A DNA stretch of 9,645 bases from Myxococcota bacterium (GTDB lineage Bacteria; Myxococcota_A; Polyangia; HGW-17), in NCBI GenBank assembly GCA_018821745.1, contig JAHJLU010000369.1, forward strand, positions 1-9,645, read 5' to 3'. The position numbers were made by a program, and so were the translations under genes. Position 1 is the stretch's first letter; each line of letters starts with the position of its first letter. The notes below the pieces were generated by a model. The model saw only the letters and a list, made by a program, of their open reading frames with translations, made no database searches and had not been told where the DNA came from. Positions 1 through 5,566 of the stretch are shown here, piece by piece.

Positions 1-292
1 GGATGTTCTCTCTGACCGTCATGTGGGGAAAGAGAGTGTTATCCTGGAATAGATATCCGATACGGCGCTCTCCCGGAGGGATGTTGATCCCACTGTCGCT
101 GTCGAAGAGGATCCGGTCCCCCAGGGTGATTTTGCCCACAGAGGGTGTGCGGAGTCCGGAGATCATCTGGAGGGTCACGCTCTTGCCAGCGCCGGAAAAA
201 CCGAAGATAACACCCAGGTTGTTGGCGTTGTTGAAGGACGCGTCCAGGGTAAATTGGCCAAACTGGTGCTTTATGGCAACGGTGAGGGTCAT
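1..292 (-). CDS. modC: Molybdate ABC transporter ATP-binding protein ModC, N-terminal part (cut by window edge)
   Basis: This is the cytoplasmic ATPase that powers molybdate import with ModB and ModA. The 97 visible codons hold the start of an ABC domain. The Walker A loop GFSGAGKS lies at about residues 34-41. A ModC-like stretch FDSDSGINIPPGERRIG follows, and the Q-loop region YLFQDNTLFPHMTV lies at about residues 77-90. The ABC signature, Walker B and the C-terminal molybdate-binding (TOBE) domain would lie beyond the left edge. The ATG at 292-290 overlaps the modB stop as ATGA and has AGGAGG five bases upstream, so translational coupling to modB is likely. Family assignment rests on these motifs plus the adjacent modB and modA. 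Confidence 0.93.
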   Translation of the reverse strand, partial: MTLTVAIKHQFGQFTLDASFNNANNLGVIFGFSGAGKSVTLQMISGLRTPSVGKITLGDRILFDSDSGINIPPGERRIGYLFQDNTLFPHMTVRENI

Positions 293-942
293 TTGTGCCT
301 CCTGGTAATGCGGAGGGCCGCGTAGAGGAACAGAGCGCTGAAGGCGGTGAATACCATGACCATGGTGTTGGCTGCTTTCCATTCTCCGGAGGCCACGTGG
401 GAGTAAATGGAGATGGGCATGGTGTCTGTGGCGCCGGGGATATTCCCCGCCACCATGAGGGTCGCGCCAAACTCCCCCAGCGCCCGGGCGAAGGCGAGGA
501 TCGCCCCCGCTATCAGTCCCCGCCTCGAGAGGGGCAGGAGCACCCGCAGGAAGATCGCCCAGCGGGAGTATCCCATGAGGGTTGCGGTGTGGACAAGGTT
601 CTCGTCCACTGACTCTATGGCGACGCGGGAGGTTCGTATCATCAGCGGGAGGGAAACAATGAAGGAAGCGAGGACTGCGCCGTGCCAGGTGAACATGAGG
701 GTGTACCCCGTGAGATCAAAGAGGGGCCCTCCCAGGATCCCCCGGCGGCCGAAGAGCACAATGAGGTAATACCCCGTCACCGTGGGGGGCATCACCAGCG
801 GCAGAGTGAGGAGCACGTCGAGGATCTCCTTGCCCGGGAAGTGCTTTGTGGCCAGCAGGTATCCCATAAGAGTGCCAACCAGTATCACCAGCACAGTAGC
901 GATGAGGGCCACCTTGAAGGAGAGCAGCATGGAGTGGATCAT
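289..942 (-). CDS. modB: Molybdate ABC transporter permease ModB
   Basis: This is the inner-membrane permease of the molybdate importer, 217 residues, a usual length for ModB. Hydrophobic segments are visible at about residues 5-30, 42-66, 80-104, 130-150 and 190-212. The cytoplasmic EAA-type loop that docks on ModC is clear: ESVDENLVHTATLMGYSRW at about residues 115-133, followed by the family-typical FARALGEFGATLMVAGNIPG at about residues 150-169. The ATG at 942-940 overlaps the modA stop as ATGA and has GGGAG six bases upstream. The stop overlaps the modC start in the same way. The three genes are therefore tightly coupled as modA-modB-modC. Confidence 0.95.
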   Translation of the reverse strand: MIHSMLLSFKVALIATVLVILVGTLMGYLLATKHFPGKEILDVLLTLPLVMPPTVTGYYLIVLFGRRGILGGPLFDLTGYTLMFTWHGAVLASFIVSLPLMIRTSRVAIESVDENLVHTATLMGYSRWAIFLRVLLPLSRRGLIAGAILAFARALGEFGATLMVAGNIPGATDTMPISIYSHVASGEWKAANTMVMVFTAFSALFLYAALRITRRHK

Positions 943-1709
943 GGGGCACTCCCAACCGCTTTTGGCAGGGAATAGCCCGCTTTTTTCAGAATGTGCCGTG
1001 CCTCCCGGGAGAGGAGGAATGAAAGGAAGCGTCGCGCCAGCTCCTTTTTTGTGGTGGAAACGACCATGGCAGCGGGGAAATGAATGGGAGTTACCACAGG
1101 AAGCTCCGTCACAAGCCGCAGGCGGTCTTTTGCCAGAAGATAATCGGTTCGGTAAACCACTCCCGCGTCCACTTCCCGGCGGAGCACATAGTCCAGGACC
1201 TGCCGCACATGCTCCCCGTAAACAATTCTGCCCTTCATCTGCCTGTAGACCCCCAGGGATTTGAGTGATTCCACGGCGTATCGGCCCGCAGGAACCGACC
1301 GGGGATTGCCCAGGGCCAGCCGCCCATTGAGGTTTACAAGGTCTCTCGGGGACGTGAGTCTTGCATTTCCGGAGGTGATGAGGACCATGGTGTTGGCAGC
1401 GAAGGTGACCGCTCCGGGACCATCCACGAGGCCCATTTTTTCAAGCCTCTGCATGATAGAGACGGAGGCGCTCATAAAAAGGTCCGCCGGCGCCCCGAGC
1501 CGGATCTGTGCCGCCAGATTCCCCGACGAGGCGAAGTTGAACCGGACGGTGGCGCCGGGGTTCTGATGCTCAAAAGCTGTTGCCAGCTCTTTTGCCACTG
1601 TGGAGAGGCCCATGGCGCAGCTCACCGTGAGTTTATGGCGGTCCTGCTTTGGTTTACAGGAAATAAAGGCGATCAGGACAAGAAGAGAGAAAAATACCCG
1701 GAAAATCAT
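939..1709 (-). CDS. modA: Molybdate-binding lipoprotein ModA
   Basis: This is the periplasmic molybdate/tungstate receptor that delivers the oxyanion to ModBC, 256 residues. I chose the ATG at 1709-1707 because GGAAAAGG lies upstream and a compact signal peptide follows (MIFRVFFSLLVLIAFIS, then Cys18). The frame also extends to a TTG at 1754, but that adds 15 polar residues before the signal. Cys18 suggests a lipid-anchored form, although Phe at -3 makes the lipobox imperfect. Binding-protein landmarks are FASSGNLAAQIRLGAPADLF at 59-78, VPAG, and GVVYRTD. Aligned by eye to E. coli ModA, the ligand residues Ser39, Ala125, Val152 and Tyr170 have matches, but Ser12 aligns with Gly34. Tungstate or another oxyanion cannot be excluded as substrate. 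Confidence 0.93.
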   Translation of the reverse strand: MIFRVFFSLLVLIAFISCKPKQDRHKLTVSCAMGLSTVAKELATAFEHQNPGATVRFNFASSGNLAAQIRLGAPADLFMSASVSIMQRLEKMGLVDGPGAVTFAANTMVLITSGNARLTSPRDLVNLNGRLALGNPRSVPAGRYAVESLKSLGVYRQMKGRIVYGEHVRQVLDYVLRREVDAGVVYRTDYLLAKDRLRLVTELPVVTPIHFPAAMVVSTTKKELARRFLSFLLSREARHILKKAGYSLPKAVGSAP

Positions 1710-1979
1710 AGAAGACCTTTTCCTTATTCTCCCGTATTTGTCAAGTGATTTCAATTGTTATGCTGAAACTGAACCGGGGCTGCCCCTTTTGAGTGAGAAA
1801 AACACCATCCGGTCCTCCTTTTTGTCTCTCGGTATGTTTGTTAAAGACCAGCGAGCCGCTTGCCGGTGATATATTCACCTCTCTTCGACCGGCTGTGGCA
1901 AAAGTCAAAAAAAATGGTTGCCTTCGAGGAAAAATGGGGCAAAATTATAACTGGCAATACCCAATTCCGGAGGTGCACG
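1710..1979. other. Divergent spacer between modA and the repeat lipoprotein gene
   Basis: This 270-bp gap must hold the promoters for both flanking genes. I could not assign either with confidence. On the minus strand a perfect TTGACA (1744-1739) has no matching -10 at normal spacing. On the plus strand TATAAC (1946-1951) has no -35 at normal spacing. A GGGG-CTG-CCCC hairpin followed by four T lies at 1776-1790 on the plus strand. An inverted repeat at 1865-1879 is listed separately. I see no ModE-type palindrome and no gene. Confidence 0.5.
1862..1893 (+). promoter_or_regulatory. Inverted repeats, possible operator or alternative RNA hairpins
   Basis: GGTGA at 1865-1869 and TCACC at 1875-1879 form a perfect 5-bp inverted repeat around TATAT, the size of a dimeric repressor site. 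The same bases overlap a second pairing, GCCGGT at 1862-1867 with ACCGGC at 1888-1893. In an RNA only one of the two hairpins could form. The element lies about 100 bases before the lipoprotein start, so it could act as an operator for either divergent gene or as a leader switch. The function is inference from symmetry alone. Confidence 0.3.
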
Positions 1980-3650
1980 ATGGCTGCTCGCAAATTTTTG
2001 ATTATGCTTTCAATATTCATGGTTTGGTCCCTTTGGGCCTGTGACGACGACAAGGGAAACAGCGGTGTGGAGATCTGTGACAATGGCACCGATGATGACG
2101 GCGACGGCTTTATTGACTGCGGCGACCAGGACTGCTGGACCGATCCCGCGTGTAACGCCAATAATGTCAATAATACGAATAATGTAAATAATATCAATAA
2201 TATAAATCCAGAGGTTTGTAATAACGGCAGTGATGACGACCTTGACGGATATGTGGATTGCCTTGATATAGATTGTGCAGAGGAGTGTTCCTATCAGGAA
2301 ATCTGCAATAATGGGGAAGATGATGATGGTGATGGGTTTGCAGACTGTGAGGATCAAGACTGCTTTACCCATCAGTCCTGTAACAACCCCTCTGAAGAAG
2401 TCTGCGACAATGGTCTCGACGACGACTGGGACGGGCTGCTTGACTGCCACGATCCCGACTGCGCAGACCACCCCTCCTGTGATCATCCCCAGGAAAATTG
2501 TCACAACGGCATCGATGACGATTTAGATGGTATGATTGACTGTGACGATCCCGATTGTGAGTCGGCTGAGGAGTGCCTGGTTTGGGACGAGGACTGTGAA
2601 AACGGCATCGACGATGACAACGACGGCTTTGTGGACTGCGAAGACGCCGATTGTGCTGACGCTCCCGAGTGCACTCCCGGCTACGAGAACTGTGCCAACG
2701 GCATTGATGACGACGACGATGGCTTTGTGGACTGTGAAGATCAGGACTGCTGGAACCACCCCGTGTGTAACCCCCAGATGGAAGACTGCTTCAACGGTAT
2801 TGATGACGACGGTGACCACCTTGTGGACTGTGAGGACCCCGACTGCGAGTGGCGCGAGGACTGCTGGCAGGAAGAGGACTGCTACAACGGCATGGACGAT
2901 AACTTCAACGGTCTCATTGACTGCGAAGATCCCGTGTGCTTCCAGGAGCCCCACTGCCAGACAATGCCCGAAGAGATCTGCAATAACGGCCTCGATGACG
3001 ACGGTGACGGCGCCATCGACTGCTACGATACCGAGTGCTCCTTCCTGCCCGTGTGCGGCTCTATCTACGAATATTTCAATCCCAATATGCCTGGCGACAC
3101 CTTTGACTGCAGCTACTCCAACATCCAGTTCTTTCCCGGCGGGAGCGCCCCCTATGTGTGGTCCGCCGCCGCTTCCAACGGCTGGTCCGTAGATCCGGGC
3201 TCATCCCAGGGCTCCTACACTCTTGAGCTCGATGACGATGACTCCCGTGAAATTGAACTCGGATTTGTTTTTCCCTACTGGGATAACTCCTACGACACCG
3301 TCTTCGTGGGGTCCAACGGCTTTTTGACCTTTGGCGCTGGCGACAACGATTTCAGCCCCACGCTCTCGGAGTTCCTGCTGGGAGCACCCCGGATCTCCCT
3401 TTTGTGGGATGACTACCGGGTTTCGCCAACTTTGCCCGTTATCGTTGACTCTTTCCCCGATATGATCGTGCTCACCTATGTCAACAGCGTCATTTTTAGT
3501 GGCTCTCTTGTGATGAATGTCCAGGTTACGCTCCATTCCTTTGGGGGTATCGAGATCACCTTCCTCAACACCTCCAACACTGAAGGTATTGTGGGTATCA
3601 CCGCGGGCCATGGATCCTGGGCCGCCCCGGAAGTGAATTTCCGCCCCTGA
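1980..3650 (+). CDS. Secreted lipoprotein with ten Cys/Asp repeats and a C-terminal beta-rich module
   Basis: This is a predicted exported, lipid-anchored protein of 556 residues; its function is not recognised. The ATG at 1980 is chosen because GGAGGT sits five bases upstream and an export signal follows (MAARKFLIMLSIFMVWS, then LWAC with Cys21). An open frame continues upstream to a TTG at 1860, but it looks untranslated. Residues 31-359 hold ten repeats of about 28 residues. Each has Cys at positions 3, 17, 22 and 28 (26 in repeat 2). Asp or Asn at positions 8, 10, 12, 16 and 19 matches the ligand spacing of an EF-hand or dockerin calcium loop. A linker of Asn-Asn-x units separates repeats 1 and 2. 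Residues 360-556 form a separate module with GFVFPYWDNSYDTVFVGSNG and RISLLWDDY, resembling nidogen-like or similar beta domains of bacterial surface proteins. The repeats resemble MopE-type metal-binding motifs. Calcium binding, surface location and an adhesive or structural role are inference. Confidence 0.85.
   Translation: MAARKFLIMLSIFMVWSLWACDDDKGNSGVEICDNGTDDDGDGFIDCGDQDCWTDPACNANNVNNTNNVNNINNINPEVCNNGSDDDLDGYVDCLDIDCAEECSYQEICNNGEDDDGDGFADCEDQDCFTHQSCNNPSEEVCDNGLDDDWDGLLDCHDPDCADHPSCDHPQENCHNGIDDDLDGMIDCDDPDCESAEECLVWDEDCENGIDDDNDGFVDCEDADCADAPECTPGYENCANGIDDDDDGFVDCEDQDCWNHPVCNPQMEDCFNGIDDDGDHLVDCEDPDCEWREDCWQEEDCYNGMDDNFNGLIDCEDPVCFQEPHCQTMPEEICNNGLDDDGDGAIDCYDTECSFLPVCGSIYEYFNPNMPGDTFDCSYSNIQFFPGGSAPYVWSAAASNGWSVDPGSSQGSYTLELDDDDSREIELGFVFPYWDNSYDTVFVGSNGFLTFGAGDNDFSPTLSEFLLGAPRISLLWDDYRVSPTLPVIVDSFPDMIVLTYVNSVIFSGSLVMNVQVTLHSFGGIEITFLNTSNTEGIVGITAGHGSWAAPEVNFRP
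2070..3056 (+). repeat. Ten tandem in-frame repeats of about 84 bp coding for EF-loop-like, four-Cys units
   Basis: The units begin at the Glu or equivalent before the first Cys of each repeat, from residue 31 to residue 359 of the lipoprotein. Conserved positions within a unit are Cys3, Asn5-Gly6, Asp8, Asp10, Asp12, Gly13, Asp16-Cys17, Asp19, Cys22 and the last Cys. Two units deviate: repeat 8 has His instead of Gly13, and repeat 9 has Asn at positions 10 and 12. DNA identity between units is moderate and the codons differ, so the array is old rather than freshly amplified. Units 6 and 7 look the closest pair. Confidence 0.9.
2160..2207 (+). repeat. Nine-bp microrepeat coding for an Asn-Asn-x linker
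   Basis: Five 9-bp units of the form AATAATNNN, plus one more AAT, encode Asn-Asn followed by Val, Thr, Val, Ile and Ile. This low-complexity linker lies between repeats 1 and 2 of the lipoprotein. Every Asn in it uses AAT, whereas AAC is frequent elsewhere in the gene. The unit length is a multiple of three, so slippage would change linker length without breaking the frame. Similar Asn-rich linkers are known to me from myxobacterial and bradymonad surface proteins. Confidence 0.8.
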
Positions 3651-3729
3651 GGGACCGGTTGATTCAACCTCTTGATGTCCCTTGTATTCCAATCCTACTG
3701 TAAAAATAAAAAAATTTGAAAATATGCCC

Positions 3730-3758
3730 TTGACAGAAAAATTTACCACCACTATAGG
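3730..3758 (+). promoter_or_regulatory. Sigma70-like promoter inside the convergent spacer
   Basis: A perfect TTGACA (3730-3735) is followed after 17 bases by TATAGG (3753-3758), a 4-of-6 match to the -10 box. A second TATAAG lies at 3764-3769. Transcription would start near 3765. No plus-strand gene begins downstream, so the product would be a short RNA or a transcript antisense to the 3' end of pyrBI. The call rests on consensus match only. Confidence 0.4.
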
Positions 3759-3764
3759 AATGGT

Positions 3765-3878
3765 ATAAGCGTTCTTTCTCAGTTCCTGTTTACAATCCTC
3801 TTCTTCCCCACTGTATTTTTCCCATATCCCACCAAAGAAATTTCCCTACTGAGAAAGAGCTGCGTCCGCTGTTTTTGT
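3765..3878 (+). ncRNA. Candidate small or antisense RNA closed by a 13-bp stem
   Basis: Bases 3771-3783 can pair with 3848-3860: eleven consecutive Watson-Crick pairs (3773-3783 with 3848-3858), then one G-U and one G-C pair. They enclose a 64-base C/U-rich loop. The stem begins only a few bases after the predicted start of the promoter at 3730-3758. A run of five T (3872-3876) lies 11 bases beyond the stem, so termination there is possible but not typical. Read-through would produce RNA antisense to the end of pyrBI. It matches no RNA family that I recognise. A DNA-level role such as a paired regulator site is the main alternative. Confidence 0.3.
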
Positions 3879-3893
3879 ATGAATAGTATTACA

Positions 3894-5402
3894 TCACTTC
3901 GAGATGGAGGCGAACAGCTCACGGGTGGTCATGATGTGGTCACAGTAGGAGCATGCGACCATGTCTTCTCCGATCTTGTCAAACCGCGGCGCCACGTGTT
4001 CCATGTGTTCGGGCCGCGAGATGCATCCCGCGTTGGGACAGTGGAGGGATTCAATCCCCTCGATAGTGAGGGGAAGTTGAAGCTCCAGTTTCTCTATCAC
4101 CCGGGAATTGACGATGCGATTGACCCGGGCTCCCGGCGAGACCGAGGCCACCATGGAGAGCTCGGCTTCGGTGAGATCCCGATCTTCAATCATGAGCATC
4201 CCTTTGATGTTATCGGGGCGTTTCACGCTGCGGACGGTGGCGCTGCGATAGACATCGGCACGCTCCTCCAGCTTGAGCAGTCGTGCGAGGATGGATTCGG
4301 AGTAGGGACGCAGATGATCGATGACGACGCCCCGGTCCCGGATTGGCCGGATGGAGACCCCCTCCCGGACCGGTTTTGTTACTACTGGGAGGGTCTTGCA
4401 GAAACCGCCTGGAATAGCAGCAACAGGTTCTTCGTCGGTGACGCTCTCCGCTGCAAGGCCCAGGGCAAGGGCCAGCTGCGCCATGCGCGTGGGGACACCG
4501 TTTCCAGCCTGTATTTTGTAAATGGAGTTGGGGTGTGCGTCCAGCTCCGGGAGGATGCCTGGCATGGCCTTGTCTATGGGGAGCGGGTGCATGAGGCCAA
4601 ACCCTTTTTTGGTCCGATTCATAAGCTCCATGGTGAAGATCCCTGCCTTTTTGGCGACCTCGTACTCCATGGGGTCCGGCATCCGCTCTCGCTGGATACG
4701 GGTCTGGTAGAAAATATCCAGATCGGGGACCATCTCCTCGAGGGAATTGTGGATTACCACCTCGGTCCCACGGGTCCGGGCCAGTTCGATGATGGAAGAA
4801 GGCATGGGGAGGTTCGGGGGAGAGTTGAGGTGCAGGGTGTTTCCCGAGAAGAGGCTGAGGGCCAGGGCCAGGGTGTGGGTAGTGCGCCCGTATTTGAGAT
4901 CACCGCTCAGTCCGATCTGGAGATTGTCCAGGCGCCCGTGTCTTTCGAGGATGGTAAAAAGATCAAGAATAGTCTGGGTGGGGTGCTGGTGTTTCCCATC
5001 TCCTGCGTTGAATACGGGGATGCCAACCCGCTCGGCGGCTTGTTTCGCGGCTCCGTCCAGGGGATGTCGCAGGATAATGGCGTCACACTGGTAGGCGTCG
5101 AACATGTCCAGAGTGTGGGCCAGGGACTCCCCTTTTTTTACCGAGGAACCTTCTATGGAACCGAATCCCGTGAGCTCCAGTCCGAGCCTCAGGGCGGCGA
5201 TCTCAAAACTCGATCGGGTCCTCGTTGAGTTCTCGTAAAAAAGGAGCGCCACCAGCAGATCACGATCACGGCACAGTTTGTATCGGGGTACGTCCCGCGC
5301 AAGCAAGGCCTCCTTGAGGTCCTTGGCCAGGGCCAGAATGGACATTATTTTGTTGCGCGAAAGGCTGTGGATGTCGATGAGACCGCTGCCAAAAATAGCC
5401 AT
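3894..5402 (-). CDS. pyrBI: Fused aspartate carbamoyltransferase catalytic-regulatory chain (PyrB-PyrI)
   Basis: This enzyme catalyses the first committed step of pyrimidine synthesis, carbamoyl phosphate plus aspartate to N-carbamoylaspartate. It has 502 residues. The ATG at 5402-5400 follows GGGAG and gives the usual start; an open extension to a GTG at 5525 lacks homology I recognise. The PyrB part, about residues 1-315, shows STRTR (59-63), the SVKKGE loop (87-92), RHPLDGAA (112-119), HPTQ (140-143), GDLKYGRT (167-174), TRIQRER (234-240) and HPLP (272-275). A linker of about 30 residues leads to a PyrI domain, about 348-502. That domain has VIDHL with Asp362, ARVNRI near 425-430, and a zinc site at Cys455, Cys460, Cys484 and Cys487. 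Such fusions are known, for example in Thermotoga. Met404 stands where E. coli PyrI has the nucleotide-contacting Lys60; Lys438 matches Lys94. Confidence 0.95.
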   Translation of the reverse strand: MAIFGSGLIDIHSLSRNKIMSILALAKDLKEALLARDVPRYKLCRDRDLLVALLFYENSTRTRSSFEIAALRLGLELTGFGSIEGSSVKKGESLAHTLDMFDAYQCDAIILRHPLDGAAKQAAERVGIPVFNAGDGKHQHPTQTILDLFTILERHGRLDNLQIGLSGDLKYGRTTHTLALALSLFSGNTLHLNSPPNLPMPSSIIELARTRGTEVVIHNSLEEMVPDLDIFYQTRIQRERMPDPMEYEVAKKAGIFTMELMNRTKKGFGLMHPLPIDKAMPGILPELDAHPNSIYKIQAGNGVPTRMAQLALALGLAAESVTDEEPVAAIPGGFCKTLPVVTKPVREGVSIRPIRDRGVVIDHLRPYSESILARLLKLEERADVYRSATVRSVKRPDNIKGMLMIEDRDLTEAELSMVASVSPGARVNRIVNSRVIEKLELQLPLTIEGIESLHCPNAGCISRPEHMEHVAPRFDKIGEDMVACSYCDHIMTTRELFASISK

Positions 5403-5566
5403 AGGTTTCTCCCGTGATTTGGTGTGGTTGCAATCGGGATGGGAATCCTCCCCGGAGCTGTTGAGGAAGTTGACCGCATGCCCCTTTTTAATGGGAATAG
5501 GACAAAGGAGCAACACCAATATCACCCGTTTTGGTTTTTTTTAAATATCAAATTAGTTGTGTGTTT
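5403..5566 (-). other. Leader region upstream of pyrBI
   Basis: This is a 164-bp gap between the propeller gene and pyrBI, both on the minus strand. The frame of pyrBI stays open through 41 more codons up to a GTG at 5525. I found no convincing promoter (TTGCTC, 17 bases, TAAAAA is the best weak match), no attenuator hairpin followed by a T run, and no clear terminator for the upstream gene. Co-transcription with the upstream gene is therefore possible. Confidence 0.4.

Larger units (their letters stand above)
3651..3893. other. Spacer between convergent genes, no protein gene
   Basis: The lipoprotein gene ends at 3650 and the pyrBI stop is at 3894, so both genes point into this 243-bp stretch. 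I see no good intrinsic terminator for either. The only features are an A/T-rich run at about 3702-3722, a promoter-like element at 3730-3758, and a long-range inverted repeat at 3771-3860 whose 64-base interior is strongly pyrimidine-rich on the plus strand. The two elements are listed separately. Confidence 0.6.

Noticed and set aside
1739..1744. Perfect minus-strand TTGACA considered as the modA -35 box
   Set aside because: At 15-19 bases downstream there is no A/T-rich -10 (AAAAGG stands there), so I do not call a promoter.
1776..1790. GGGG-CTG-CCCC hairpin followed by TTTT as a terminator
   Set aside because: It has only four base pairs and four T, and no plus-strand gene ends upstream, since modA starts there in the other direction.
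2010..2504. Hydrophobic minus-strand open frame that looks like a membrane protein (also 2523-2954)
   Set aside because: Asp-rich codons (GAC, GAT) read backwards give Val and Ile, so the hydrophobicity is a mirror of the repeats of the lipoprotein.
2070..3056. Regular spacing of about 84 bp considered as a CRISPR array
   Set aside because: The units are diverged, in frame, and code for conserved cysteines. There are no identical repeats with unique spacers.
3879..5228. Long plus-strand open frame of 449 codons
   Set aside because: It is antisense to pyrBI, whose motifs are unmistakable in the other strand. The translation has no recognisable domain and arises from the codon bias of the real gene.
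5519..5525. GGTGATA shared by the spacers near 1865, 5519 and 6913 as a regulator site
   Set aside because: The same seven bases also occur at several coding positions (for example near 883, 3594, 4096 and 7210), so the sharing is not specific.
5403..5525. Forty-one-codon upstream extension of pyrBI from a GTG
   Set aside because: The well-placed GGGAG and typical PyrB start at 5402 favour the shorter form, and the extra residues look unlike any domain or targeting signal.
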